This document shows positions 49,498-57,901 of a stretch of 64,000 nucleotides of DNA, piece by piece. Every line of letters begins with the position of its first letter. The stretch's first letter is position 1. The translations under genes and the position numbers were made by a program. Source of the DNA: Chryseobacterium taiwanense (GTDB lineage Bacteria; Bacteroidota; Bacteroidia; Flavobacteriales; Weeksellaceae); contig NZ_JWTA01000004.1 in NCBI RefSeq assembly GCF_000813825.1, positions 62,001-126,000 of the forward strand, read 5' to 3'. Under the pieces are notes generated by a model. The model ran no database searches, had not been told where the DNA came from, and was given only the letters and a program-made list of their open reading frames with translations.

Positions 49498-50754
49498 TTA
49501 TTTTTTTGCAATATGCAATTTATTTTTGATATCCTCAAATGCATTTAACGTTTTGTCAAGATGCTCTCTCTCGTGTGTAGCGGTAACACTCATACGAATA
49601 CGGGCGTCTTTTCTCGCTACTGCGGGATAAATTATCGGGTTTGTATAGATTCCGTGTTCTAAAAGAAGTCTACCCACATCACCCGTAATATGCGGATCTC
49701 CAATTTTCACCGGTACCACGGCTGAACAGGTAGTTCCTGTATCTAATCCCATATCATCTAATCCTTTTTTGAAGTAATTGATATTATCCCAAAGTTTAGC
49801 GCGCCATTGCGGCTCTTCATCTATTAATTCAATAGCTTTAATGATTCCTGTAGCTGTAGGAGGTGGTGTAGTTGCAGAGAAGATCTGCTGACGAGATTGA
49901 AACCTGATAAAATTAGTCAATTTTTTATTAGCAATTACATATCCTCCCAAATTACCAAATGTTTTACTGAATGTTCCTGTAATGATATCAATTTTATCCA
50001 GTAAACCGGTGTCTTCAATTGTTCCTCTTCCTGTATTTCCTAAAATCCCTACTCCATGCACGTCATCAACCATTAAATATGCATTGTATTTTTTTACTAA
50101 TTTATATATTTCTTCAATTGGGGCTGTATCTCCATCCTGAGAATACACTCCATCAATAACCACCAACTTGGTACGGTATTGACTTTCTGAAGTTTTTAAT
50201 ATGTGTTCTAAAGCTTCTAAGTTATTATGTGGGAATGTTTTTCTGTTTGTCAGAATACATCCTTCATATACACTTGCATGTACTGCCATATCTACTATAG
50301 CAATATCTTCTTTCTGAAGAAGAATCTGCAAGGTAGCACTATTTGCTGTATATCCTGTAGTAAAAATTACAGCTTCATCCTGGGTTCTACCAAAAAAAGT
50401 GGCTATTTTTTCTTCCAACTCATTGTGATACGAGTAATATCCTCCAATAAGTGGAGTGGCTGCAGTTCCTGCGCCATATTTTTCTACCCCTTCAATGGCT
50501 GCTTGTTTTACTTTAGGATGTTGTGTAAATCCTAAATAATCACTTGTAACGAAGCTTATAAATTCTTTTGTAGTATTCTCTGCAGTAACGTTCATTATTG
50601 AGCTGCATCCGGTATTATTTTGTAGTCTATAACGATGCCCATTAGACTTCATATAATCTAAAAAATCATAATAAACATTCGCCCTTTCCATCATATCTAA
50701 TCCTGCAATATTCTCAAAATCTTTAAAAGTCGCTGTTGTAAAATCTATGTTCAT
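49498..50754 (-). CDS. alpha-oxoamine synthase family enzyme (class II PLP)
   Basis: PLP-dependent enzyme that joins an amino acid to an acyl-CoA or acyl-ACP. The 418-residue chain has VTSDYLGFTQHPKVKQAAIE, YGAGTAATPLIGGYYSYHNELE, VDDVHGVGILGNTGRG and the PLP lysine in TGTFSKTFGNLGGY, which place it in the AONS/KBL/SPT group. Its sequence differs from the canonical Bacteroides-type serine palmitoyltransferase I remember, so it could be a second sphingolipid-type enzyme, a 2-amino-ketone synthase or another acyl-condensing enzyme. Biotin genes are not nearby. It is paired with a TetR regulator 5 bases downstream. Confidence 0.85.
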   Translation of the reverse strand: MNIDFTTATFKDFENIAGLDMMERANVYYDFLDYMKSNGHRYRLQNNTGCSSIMNVTAENTTKEFISFVTSDYLGFTQHPKVKQAAIEGVEKYGAGTAATPLIGGYYSYHNELEEKIATFFGRTQDEAVIFTTGYTANSATLQILLQKEDIAIVDMAVHASVYEGCILTNRKTFPHNNLEALEHILKTSESQYRTKLVVIDGVYSQDGDTAPIEEIYKLVKKYNAYLMVDDVHGVGILGNTGRGTIEDTGLLDKIDIITGTFSKTFGNLGGYVIANKKLTNFIRFQSRQQIFSATTPPPTATGIIKAIELIDEEPQWRAKLWDNINYFKKGLDDMGLDTGTTCSAVVPVKIGDPHITGDVGRLLLEHGIYTNPIIYPAVARKDARIRMSVTATHEREHLDKTLNAFEDIKNKLHIAKK

Positions 50755-51011
50755 CCTTAATTATTAGTTTTGTGAGTTATTTATAACAAATATAACATTA
50801 TATCGTTTTACTTTTTTGTTTTTTTTTCAAAATATGAGCATATTTTTATCCACAATTACAGCACGTTACCCCTTAGATTGTCTTTTGCTTTAAAAATTAA
50901 AATCACAATCAATTTTACCTATCGATTTTATCAAAATTTATTATTTTATGCATTCAAAAAATAGTCGGAAATTTGTGTTTTTTCAAAACTATTCTTTAAG
51001 AAGACAGCATT

Positions 51012-52211
51012 ATGAATGATTCAGAAAAAGCAGGCAAAAAAAGTTACAGATTCAAGCTTATTAAAATAGGTATCTTCTTATCGGGTCTTTCTGTATTTGC
51101 ACAGCTTTATCTTTTTCAGCCTCTTCTTCCTTTAGTAAGTGAATATTTTAATGCGGGAGCCGGAAACAGCTCTCTTTTGGTTTCTTCTTCCACCATCGGA
51201 ATGGCTGCAGGACTTTTTTTCTTTGCCTTTAAAGCGGATGCATACTCGCGGAAAAAATTAATGGTCTTTTCTCTTCTTTCTTCTGCCTTACTCACTTTTA
51301 TCTCGACATGGATCCCTAATCTCAGCATTTTAATTGCAATCGGATGTTTGAAAGGTTTTGTAATCTCCGGCGTTTCGGCTGTAGCACTTGCTTATCTTAC
51401 CGAGGAAGTTGAAATTTCGTCTATAGCACTTGCGATCAGCATGTATCTGAGCGGAAATACGATAGGAGGAATGAGCGGAAGAATTTCTACAACCATTTTA
51501 GCAGGAGAATACGGCTGGAAAAACGCTGTTATGATCATTGGAATTATAAGTCTTGTATTGGGTTTAGTTTTCTGGAAGATATTCCCAAATTCACGCTTTT
51601 TTCATCCTCAGAAAATAGATTACTCTTTAAAGATCAAACAAATGAGACGGTTTCTCTCAGATCCTTTTTTATTATCTTTATTCTGTATTGCGGCTCTATT
51701 GATGGGTACTTTTGTAAGTATTTATAATTATTTAAGCTTCCGACTTGAAGCTCCTCCATTTTCATTGAGCCATTATTTTATCGCTTTAATTTTCTTAATG
51801 TATATTTTCGGAGTTTTCGGAACGATGCTCACAAGTTATTTATCAAAACATTATGAGAAAAGAAACATCCTGAAGTTTTCAATTTTAACGATGTTCGCCT
51901 CTTTATTTCTCTTCTATTCGCAAAACATCTATCTTCTCATAATAGGCTTAGCGTTGTTTACGCTCTGTTTTTTCTCTGCACACACTATGGCAAGTCAAAT
52001 GATAGCTATTCGGGCGAAATTCGGAAAATCTTCTGCAACTTCTATCTATTGGCTGTTTTATTATTTTGGTTCAAGTATTCTGGGGAGCGGAACAGGTTAT
52101 TTATTACACGCTACTTCATGGACTTTTTTTGTAAGCTTGCTTGCTTCCATCCTATTTATTGCATTTCTTTTATCTGGAAAACTACTTTTATTTTCTAAAC
52201 AACCTTCTTAA
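51012..52211 (+). CDS. MFS transporter, 12-helix type
   Basis: Inner-membrane transporter of 399 residues with about 12 hydrophobic segments in two halves. The loop after helix 2 reads FKADAYSRKKLMVFSLL, a form of MFS motif A (GxxxDRxGRRR) with Tyr-Ser in place of Arg-Phe/Tyr. The overall form (LFQPLLPLVSEYFNAGAG at the N-terminus, PNLSILIAIGCLKGFVISGVSAVALAYL) resembles the YnfM/arabinose-efflux-like group. Divergent from the oxoamine synthase gene; substrate unknown. Confidence 0.88.
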   Translation: MNDSEKAGKKSYRFKLIKIGIFLSGLSVFAQLYLFQPLLPLVSEYFNAGAGNSSLLVSSSTIGMAAGLFFFAFKADAYSRKKLMVFSLLSSALLTFISTWIPNLSILIAIGCLKGFVISGVSAVALAYLTEEVEISSIALAISMYLSGNTIGGMSGRISTTILAGEYGWKNAVMIIGIISLVLGLVFWKIFPNSRFFHPQKIDYSLKIKQMRRFLSDPFLLSLFCIAALLMGTFVSIYNYLSFRLEAPPFSLSHYFIALIFLMYIFGVFGTMLTSYLSKHYEKRNILKFSILTMFASLFLFYSQNIYLLIIGLALFTLCFFSAHTMASQMIAIRAKFGKSSATSIYWLFYYFGSSILGSGTGYLLHATSWTFFVSLLASILFIAFLLSGKLLLFSKQPS

Positions 52212-52317
52212 TAGTGAGTCGATTTTCCAATATCACATATTTTTCCTACAGATAATGAATATGTTAACAATTTTCTTCAATTAATTTTACGAAAAATCAC
52301 AAATCCGTGGAATTTAA

Positions 52318-52331
52318 GGCATAGTATTTGC
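52318..52331 (+). promoter_or_regulatory. sigma-54-like promoter of an orphan transcript
   Basis: GGCATAGTATTTGC: GG (52318-52319) and GC (52330-52331) are 10 bases apart, and the -12 side (TTTGCAA) fits well, but the -24 side is AGGCAT and not TGGCAC. Predicted start near 52343. Confidence 0.4.
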
Positions 52332-52342
52332 AACGTGTTGTA

Positions 52343-52467
52343 CGAGTAAGTTTATAAAAACATCAAGAACAAATTTTTGAATTTATAGCTTGTAAGCACC
52401 CAAATCTTAATTATATATTTTATTTACGAAAAACCCACAATTGTTATGATTGTGGGTTTTGTTTTTT
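52343..52467 (+). ncRNA. candidate orphan small RNA or untranslated transcript
   Basis: About 125 bases between a sigma-54-like box and an intrinsic terminator, AAAACCCACAAT (52430-52441) with ATTGTGGGTTTT (52449-52460) and a T-run. It contains no ORF with an ATG start. The terminator may also serve the converging peroxidase gene, which weakens the case for a separate transcript. Confidence 0.35.
52430..52467. terminator. two-way terminator next to the peroxidase gene
   Basis: A 12-bp perfect stem, AAAACCCACAAT with ATTGTGGGTTTT, loop TGTTATG, T-rich on the plus strand (TTTTGTTTTTT) and, on the minus strand, followed by TCGTAAATAAA. It lies 13 bases after the peroxidase stop. Confidence 0.8.
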
Positions 52468-52479
52468 ATATTTCTTATA

Positions 52480-53646
52480 CTATTTAGGTAAAATAGGTGG
52501 AGAAATTCTCTGGTTTCTTGTAGATAAAGTCGTTAAAAATGCTTCCAACTGCATTACTTCTTCATCCGTTAACTCCAACAATCTCAGCATATCAGATTTT
52601 TGGGAAGTTAATTCAATCCCGTTATGAACAGTTGTTCGATTTTTATAAGGTTCCGGATTTCCTTTGTTATAGATCTGAATAATATCTGCTAAAGAAGTAA
52701 AAGATCCGTTATGCATCCAAGGTCCTGTTCTTACCACTTCACGTAAACTTGGCACACGAAATTTACCTACGTCCTCCGATTTTTTAGTAACCAAATATCT
52801 TCCTAGATCTTCTTGTTCTGAACTTAATAAAGAGGTTCCAATATTTTCAAAACGATTATTTGAAAAATACCCTGAATTATGACAATTAATACATTGCGCT
52901 TTTGTACGAAATAAATGAAGCCCCATGATTTCGTTATCTGTAAAAAGATTAATTTCACCATCAATAAAACGGTCAAATTTACTTGGAGAACTTTTTATCG
53001 TTCTTTCAAAAGTAGCAATAGCTTTAGCAATTCTTTCTTTTGTTATTGCTTTATCTCCAAAAGCTTTTTCAAATAATATTTCGTAACCTTTTATTTTAGC
53101 AATTTTTCCTGCAGCTATATCAATATGCTCACTCATTTCTTTTTGATCCTGAATAGGCATTTCAGATTGTTCCTCTAATGAAGAAGCGCGACCATCCCAA
53201 AATAATGAGGTTGCATATGCTGTATTTAAAATACTCATTGCGTTTCGGGTTCCTAATTGCCTGTCGTGGCCAAAAGAAACCATCCTATTGTCACACCACC
53301 CTAATTCAGGATCATGACAAGAGGCGCACGCAATTTGATTAGAACCCGAAAGACGCGGATCATAGAATAAAGTTTTTCCTAGCAATTCTTTCTCTGAAGA
53401 ATATTCATTGTCTTTTGGAAATTGTATATCGGGAAGGTGTCCTATCTCTGAAAAATAAGGTTTTGCTTCTTCATCCAGCATGGGAACAGGCCATTTTGAA
53501 GAATCACCGGAAGCATATAATTCTCTCAACTTGGCGATGAAAGATTTTTTCTGCTCAATATCTTTCTGAACTTTATTGCTCAGACAGTTATTCAAAAGTG
53601 AAACGGTAAGGAATAAAACTAAAACCCAGCTTAGCGTATTCTTCAT
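52480..53646 (-). CDS. di-heme cytochrome c peroxidase, lipoprotein
   Basis: Periplasmic or envelope-bound enzyme that reduces hydrogen peroxide with electrons from cytochrome c. The 388-residue chain begins with a lipoprotein-like signal (LLNNC, Cys21) and has two heme sites, CASCHDPELGW (about residue 113) and CINCHNSGYF (about 255). Other conserved pieces are LFYDPRLSGSNQIACASCH, RFDRFIDGE-like DRFIDGEINLF, GPWMHNGSFTSLADII and the end ITLSTRN-like LTTLSTRN. Length is typical for the MauG/CCP group. It is a single gene. Confidence 0.92.
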   Translation of the reverse strand: MKNTLSWVLVLFLTVSLLNNCLSNKVQKDIEQKKSFIAKLRELYASGDSSKWPVPMLDEEAKPYFSEIGHLPDIQFPKDNEYSSEKELLGKTLFYDPRLSGSNQIACASCHDPELGWCDNRMVSFGHDRQLGTRNAMSILNTAYATSLFWDGRASSLEEQSEMPIQDQKEMSEHIDIAAGKIAKIKGYEILFEKAFGDKAITKERIAKAIATFERTIKSSPSKFDRFIDGEINLFTDNEIMGLHLFRTKAQCINCHNSGYFSNNRFENIGTSLLSSEQEDLGRYLVTKKSEDVGKFRVPSLREVVRTGPWMHNGSFTSLADIIQIYNKGNPEPYKNRTTVHNGIELTSQKSDMLRLLELTDEEVMQLEAFLTTLSTRNQRISPPILPK

Positions 53647-53735
53647 TTTTTCCGACGAATTTCAGCAAAAATAGGTATTAATTTTATATTGAAATAAAAG
53701 ACAGCCGCAATCAATATGATCACGGCTGTAAAAGA

Positions 53736-54758
53736 TTATTTCATATGCTTATCAAAAAAAGCAAGTACTTTCTCCGGCGTTCTTCCGAAATAATTGTATC
53801 CGTCTTTAAATCGATGAGGGGTATTTTCTATCCAGTACAATTCTTTTTCCGTACTTGGTATGGTATCGAATGTAGCTTGTGCATCTTCCGGATTTTTCGT
53901 CCAAGCATCTTCTTTTACCTGCCACATGAGCAAAGGCATTTTAATTTTAGCTGTAAAGAGTTTAGGATCCATTTCTGCTCTGGTAAAACCTCCAGCTTTC
54001 ATCAATTCCAAATCTAAAAGTTCCAGATATTGAGAAACACCTTGCAATTCTGAGAATGCCTGATAAATAGCTCCCATTGACGGAACTAACGGACTCGCCA
54101 TGCAAGTCACATTTTCGAATAGATCAGATCGTTTGTGTATTGCCACATATTGTGAACAGCCTCCCATACATTGACTAAACAACCCTACTTTCATTTTACT
54201 TAATCTTGGATGATTGTCTACATAGTTTTTCACTCCGACGCAGTCTCTCCATTCCAGCAAACCGATTCCCGACACATTATTATTAGCTGATCCACTTTGC
54301 CCGTGATTTCTGATATCGTAAGCCAAAACATTGTAGCCTGCATCCGTTAAATGCTTCATTTGTATTACAAAATCAATTTCTACATTATCAAAGTTGCTGA
54401 AAGGTTCTCCTAAATGCCCTTGAAATCCGGCACGAGACATTGGTAAAGCATGATTGAAAATAATTAATTTATCACTTTCTCCTCCTTTTGCCGGAATATA
54501 CCAACCACTTAAAGGAACTCCATCATCTGCCGGGAAATAAATATCTTCCCAACCTTCCATATTGTAATCATCAGGTGTTTTATGCAATATGCTTCTGAAA
54601 TCACGTTTTACAATCCCAACCATTCCCATAATTTTAGCATAATCTTCGGGAGAGATCATATTAAGCTGCTCAGCTGCTTTTTCTAAATTTTCTTTTGATA
54701 TTCTAGGCTTACCTGTCGACTGTTGTTCGGCTCCAGCAAGATGTATTTGATTTTCCAT
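53736..54758 (-). CDS. alpha/beta hydrolase
   Basis: A 340-residue alpha/beta-hydrolase fold protein, cytoplasmic, substrate unknown. The nucleophile elbow reads GLFSQCMGGCSQYVA, with Cys or Ser at the nucleophile position (SQCMGG, where the G-x-S-x-G pattern becomes F-S-Q-C-M-G-G); this is odd and may matter for activity. Other parts are YNVLAYDIRNHGQSG and the late His in ENTPHRFKDGYNYFG. It is 28 bases after another hydrolase gene on the same strand, so both are in one operon, with an AraC regulator upstream. Confidence 0.85.
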   Translation of the reverse strand: MENQIHLAGAEQQSTGKPRISKENLEKAAEQLNMISPEDYAKIMGMVGIVKRDFRSILHKTPDDYNMEGWEDIYFPADDGVPLSGWYIPAKGGESDKLIIFNHALPMSRAGFQGHLGEPFSNFDNVEIDFVIQMKHLTDAGYNVLAYDIRNHGQSGSANNNVSGIGLLEWRDCVGVKNYVDNHPRLSKMKVGLFSQCMGGCSQYVAIHKRSDLFENVTCMASPLVPSMGAIYQAFSELQGVSQYLELLDLELMKAGGFTRAEMDPKLFTAKIKMPLLMWQVKEDAWTKNPEDAQATFDTIPSTEKELYWIENTPHRFKDGYNYFGRTPEKVLAFFDKHMK

Positions 54759-54786
54759 TTTTCTATTTTAATTTTTTATTTTGGAA

Positions 54787-55710
54787 TTATTTAAGTGTAT
54801 TTTTAAAGAATTGATTAAGCTCATTAACCGCTTCTTCTACATAATTTTCTCTATCATAGAGAGACATATGATTAGCTCCTTCTACCACATATTTACTTTT
54901 ATCTGACGAAACTGCTCTGTTTAGCAAATCATCACTCATCCATGCACTTCCCGCATTGCTTCCAACGATCGCTAATAGTGGCTGTGTAAAAAAAGCTTCT
55001 GCTTTATTATAAGCATCGTAAGAAATAATTTGAGAAAGACTTCTCGCAGTAGCAAATCCAGGTGCAGTAGGAAACTGACATCTATCTGTATGATAATATT
55101 CCCAAGCTTCTCTTAATTCTTCATTAGGAGCATCTTCTTCTTTCAGAGGTGCTAACGGAATTGTTTGTACTTCAGGATTATTGGCATCCGCAGTTCTTGC
55201 ATTAGAACCCGCCACCAAATAGGGTAAAGCATCTGCATCTTTTACATTATTTTCCCAACCATTTCTGAACATAGAACCTATATTCACTGCACTTACCATT
55301 CCTACTGCTTTAATACGATGATCGTTGATAGCCGCATTTGCAGTATATCCTGCTCCGGCGCAAATCCCCATCGCTCCAATATTTTCCCGATCTGTATAAG
55401 GAAGAGTGGTCATATAATCAATCACCGCACTTACATCTTCTGTTCTGATATAAGGATTTTCTAATTGACGAGGCTCTCCTGTACTTTCTCCCTGATAAGA
55501 AGCATCATACGCAATCGTTACAAATCCTTGCTCCGCTAACTTTTTTGCATACAAACCTGCAGTTTGTTCTTTAACACCACCTCCCGGATGTGAAACTACA
55601 ATCACAGGATATTTTTGGTTTTCGTTAAATCCTTCCGGAAAATTAATTACAGCTGCCATTGTAATATTTCCGTTGTTCGTGTTTCTGAAGTTTACCTTTT
55701 GTTGTATCAT
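54787..55710 (-). CDS. alpha/beta hydrolase (dienelactone hydrolase-like)
   Basis: A 307-residue hydrolase. The nucleophile region is NIGAMGICAGAGYTANAA, G-x-C-x-G with Cys in place of Ser, as in dienelactone hydrolase-type enzymes. An early oxyanion part, VIVVSHPGGGVKEQTAGLYAKKLA, and ITIAYDASYQGESTG (here VTIAYDASYQGESTGE) fit this group. The His is expected in VVEGANHMSLYD. First gene of a two-hydrolase operon. The 154-base gap to the AraC gene upstream contains a 13-base motif that recurs before the AraC gene. Confidence 0.87.
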   Translation of the reverse strand: MIQQKVNFRNTNNGNITMAAVINFPEGFNENQKYPVIVVSHPGGGVKEQTAGLYAKKLAEQGFVTIAYDASYQGESTGEPRQLENPYIRTEDVSAVIDYMTTLPYTDRENIGAMGICAGAGYTANAAINDHRIKAVGMVSAVNIGSMFRNGWENNVKDADALPYLVAGSNARTADANNPEVQTIPLAPLKEEDAPNEELREAWEYYHTDRCQFPTAPGFATARSLSQIISYDAYNKAEAFFTQPLLAIVGSNAGSAWMSDDLLNRAVSSDKSKYVVEGANHMSLYDRENYVEEAVNELNQFFKNTLK

Positions 55711-55799
55711 AACTATTTATTTTTGTTGTTCTATTTTGATAATCCAAAGGTATAGAGAGTACAAGTCTGGAAACGTAAACAATTTACCTGAAAACAGAT

Positions 55800-55812
55800 A
55801 CATTTTACAGAT
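55800..55812. promoter_or_regulatory. candidate AraC operator, hydrolase side
   Basis: ACATTTTACAGAT, identical to 56800-56812. It lies 90 bases before the hydrolase start, near AAACGTAAACAATTTACC, and could be a binding site of the AraC protein. Confidence 0.4.
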
Positions 55813-55864
55813 TGGTTTTTATTTCTCTAAAAAACAAAAAAAGCAGTCTTTCAACTGCTTTACT

Positions 55865-56731
55865 CTATTTTTGATTTCTAAAAACCTTGGGAGACATTTC
55901 TGTTTTCTTCCGGAAAAACCTTGCAAAATAATTGGGATAATCAAATCCTAAACTATATGAAATTTCACTGATTGATAAATCCGTATTTCTGAGCTTATCT
56001 TTCGCCTGCTCCAACACAAAATTATGAATATGATCTATCGGAGCTTCTCCTGTAAAGTGTTTGATCAGGTCCCCAAAATAATTGGCAGAAAGATTCGCTT
56101 TTTCAGCAAAATAAGCAACAGAAGGCAATCCAGCCACATCTTTATAAAAATATTCTTTCAGGTTTTGATAAAATTCTTCAATCACTTTATTATACATCTT
56201 ACTTCTTGTATCGAACTGGCGATTGTAATAGGTCTGCGTATAAGAAAGTATTAAACCTATATAAGAAATAATAATATCCTTTGAATACTGAGGTTTCTCA
56301 AACTCATCGTATACTTTTGAAAACAAATCCCAAATGATTAGTTCTTCATCTTTAGTAAGAAAAAGCGCTTCATGATTATTGTAATGGGAAAAATTGTAGT
56401 TTTTAGCCAATTGATTGATGTATTTGGCACTTACGAATATATTGAAACCTGAAGTCGGTATATTGATATCCCAATCCAACGTATTTTGAGGAGAGTCCAT
56501 ATACATAAACGATTTCCCCTGATCTTCAATATGAACGGTTTCTATATAATTCTTTTCCAAAGGCGGTTTTATGGCAAGCAAATAAAAATCTATGGTTACA
56601 GGATCGGAATGAAGCCGTATATTTTTTTCTTTTTCATAATTGATAATGTGCAGATCATTATTTTTAATGTCTTTTACATTAAGATAATCTGCAAATTCTT
56701 TTAAATCGAATATCCGTTTTTCCATTATCAT
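55865..56731 (-). CDS. AraC-family transcriptional regulator
   Basis: A 288-residue regulator: an N-terminal sensor (about 1-180, with HSDPVTIDFYLLAIKPPLEKN and FMYMDSPQNTLDWDINIP), then an AraC DNA-binding domain. The first HTH is in VAYFAEKANLSANYFGDLIK, the second in ISEISYSLGFDYPNYFARFF followed by RKKTEMSPKVFR. M1 and M3 are both possible starts (56731 or 56725). On the same strand and upstream of the two hydrolase genes, it probably controls them. A 13-base repeat occurs both before this gene and before the hydrolases. Confidence 0.9.
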   Translation of the reverse strand: MIMEKRIFDLKEFADYLNVKDIKNNDLHIINYEKEKNIRLHSDPVTIDFYLLAIKPPLEKNYIETVHIEDQGKSFMYMDSPQNTLDWDINIPTSGFNIFVSAKYINQLAKNYNFSHYNNHEALFLTKDEELIIWDLFSKVYDEFEKPQYSKDIIISYIGLILSYTQTYYNRQFDTRSKMYNKVIEEFYQNLKEYFYKDVAGLPSVAYFAEKANLSANYFGDLIKHFTGEAPIDHIHNFVLEQAKDKLRNTDLSISEISYSLGFDYPNYFARFFRKKTEMSPKVFRNQK

Positions 56732-56799
56732 TTAATTTAATATTCAAAAATACTAATGAAATTAAAAATAAACCTGATACTTTTTAAGGTTAAATGGAA

Positions 56800-56812
56800 A
56801 CATTTTACAGAT
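56800..56812. promoter_or_regulatory. candidate AraC operator, autoregulatory side
   Basis: ACATTTTACAGAT, identical to 55800-55812, and 69 bases upstream of the AraC gene. Fits a site through which the regulator could control itself. Confidence 0.4.
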
Positions 56813-56927
56813 ATGAAGAATTTCTCATCGTATTCTTTATTTTATAATCAGGAAATAATTCATTGTTTTTAAGCAACTTAAAGCCAAAACGTAATTATTT
56901 TAAAATTATAGCATTCCCAAACTTGAC

Positions 56928-56960
56928 AAAACCAATAAAAATGCTATTTTTATTGGTTTT
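56928..56960. terminator. strong 15-bp hairpin with T-run, orphan
   Basis: AAAACCAATAAAAAT (56928-56942) pairs perfectly with ATTTTTATTGGTTTT (56946-56960) over GCT and is followed by more T residues. It looks like a terminator, but no plus-strand gene ends before it; on the minus strand it faces the AraC gene's promoter region. It lies 19 bases before the gene at 56979. Confidence 0.6.
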
Positions 56961-56978
56961 TTAAAAGCCCTTGTAATT

Positions 56979-57476
56979 ATGCAGCCTGATGCTTCTCATA
57001 AGCTGATTCCAATGACTACATTCGTCATAGAATATTATTCCCACGAAGGATATGCAGATCTTCAAACATTAAAATTGATGAAGAACTATGCTAACTTTCT
57101 AAAAAAGCCTTTACATCTAGGAATGTTTGTTCCTGTAGATGAAAAAGGGAATGTACTGAAAGAACCTAAAAATTACGCGTCTTGGAAAACATTGGAGCAC
57201 AACAGCAAAGGAGAAACGAATGATACTTCTGTGTTTGAAGAATACAGAATATATCAAGCTGCAGAACAACACTGCTTATTCAAAGGGTTTAAAGTAGATT
57301 ACAACGGATATTCCCGGGTAAGAATTGTTGCTACTTACAATACCTCTATCGAATTGTCTTTTAACAAAACTGATCTTAGTTTCTTATCATTTCAGGATGT
57401 GGAATCTCTTATCAGTCTTCATGATATTTATTTAACACGAACCGCTTTACGCTTAATTGGTATAAAAAGAAAATAA
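56979..57476 (+). CDS. hypothetical protein
   Basis: A protein of 165 residues that I do not recognise. A later start at 57012 (MTTFVIEYYSHEGYADLQTL) would give 154 residues and looks like a natural N-terminal strand. The chain mixes strands and helices: LGMFVPVDEKGNVLKEP, a polar centre NHSKGETNDTSVFEEYRIY-like (EHNSKGETNDTSVFEEYRIY), YSRVRIVATYNTSIELSF and a helical end SLISLHDIYLTRTALRLIG. No membrane segment, no signal peptide and no catalytic motif. Soluble and cytoplasmic by composition. Alone on its strand; a hairpin precedes its start. Confidence 0.7.
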   Translation: MQPDASHKLIPMTTFVIEYYSHEGYADLQTLKLMKNYANFLKKPLHLGMFVPVDEKGNVLKEPKNYASWKTLEHNSKGETNDTSVFEEYRIYQAAEQHCLFKGFKVDYNGYSRVRIVATYNTSIELSFNKTDLSFLSFQDVESLISLHDIYLTRTALRLIGIKRK

Positions 57477-57604
57477 AAAATTCCTTACTTATCATTAGAA
57501 AACCATACTATTGATTTATGATGATTCAATTATAAATCATAATAAGCTCTGTATTTTCATTTTTATCTGTTCAAAATTATTTTTTCCGAAACTAAAGTAT
57601 ATCC

Positions 57605-57674
57605 AAAAAAAAATCCTCAGAAATTCTGAGGATAAAAACTAATAACCATGAAAACTCAAATTAAACATGAGTTA
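57605..57674 (-). ncRNA. candidate small RNA, copy 2
   Basis: About 70 bases on the minus strand. The core 57671-57633 is identical over 39 bases to 44349-44387. The terminator stem here is ATCCTCAG (57633-57626 on the minus strand) with CTGAGGAT (57620-57613) and a T-run, unrelated in sequence to the stem of copy 1. A TTGGCAC box lies 28 bases upstream. A conserved core with exchanged terminators suggests that the core is the working part. Confidence 0.65.
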
Positions 57675-57685
57675 CATTCTTCTAT

Positions 57686-57700
57686 TAAAATTTTGTGCCA
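57686..57700 (-). promoter_or_regulatory. sigma-54-type promoter of sRNA candidate 2
   Basis: Minus-strand TGGCACAAAATTTTA: the -24 TGGCAC is exact (GG at 57699-57698), while the -12 side is TTTA and not TTGC, so it is weaker than copy 1. Predicted start near 57674. Confidence 0.45.
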
Positions 57701-57901
57701 AATAAATCACATAACCATTTTTTTAGCATTTATTAAGATTATTTAAGAAAAAATAGTAAAATTTTCCAGGTCCATCCGAAGCTTATCATTAATTTTAATC
57801 GTAAACTGAATAAAAATGCTCACTTTGTAATTTAAAATAAGAATCTATTTATGGCATAATAATAGGTAATTATTACATATCAACCAAAAACCATCCACAA
57901 A

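Larger units (their letters stand above)
57477..57901. other. 425-base intergenic region with sRNA copy 2
   Basis: Holds the minus-strand small RNA candidate (57605-57674) and its sigma-54-type box. The rest (57477-57600 and 57710-57901) is AT-rich with no ORF or clear promoter pair for the SDR gene that follows. Confidence 0.6.
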
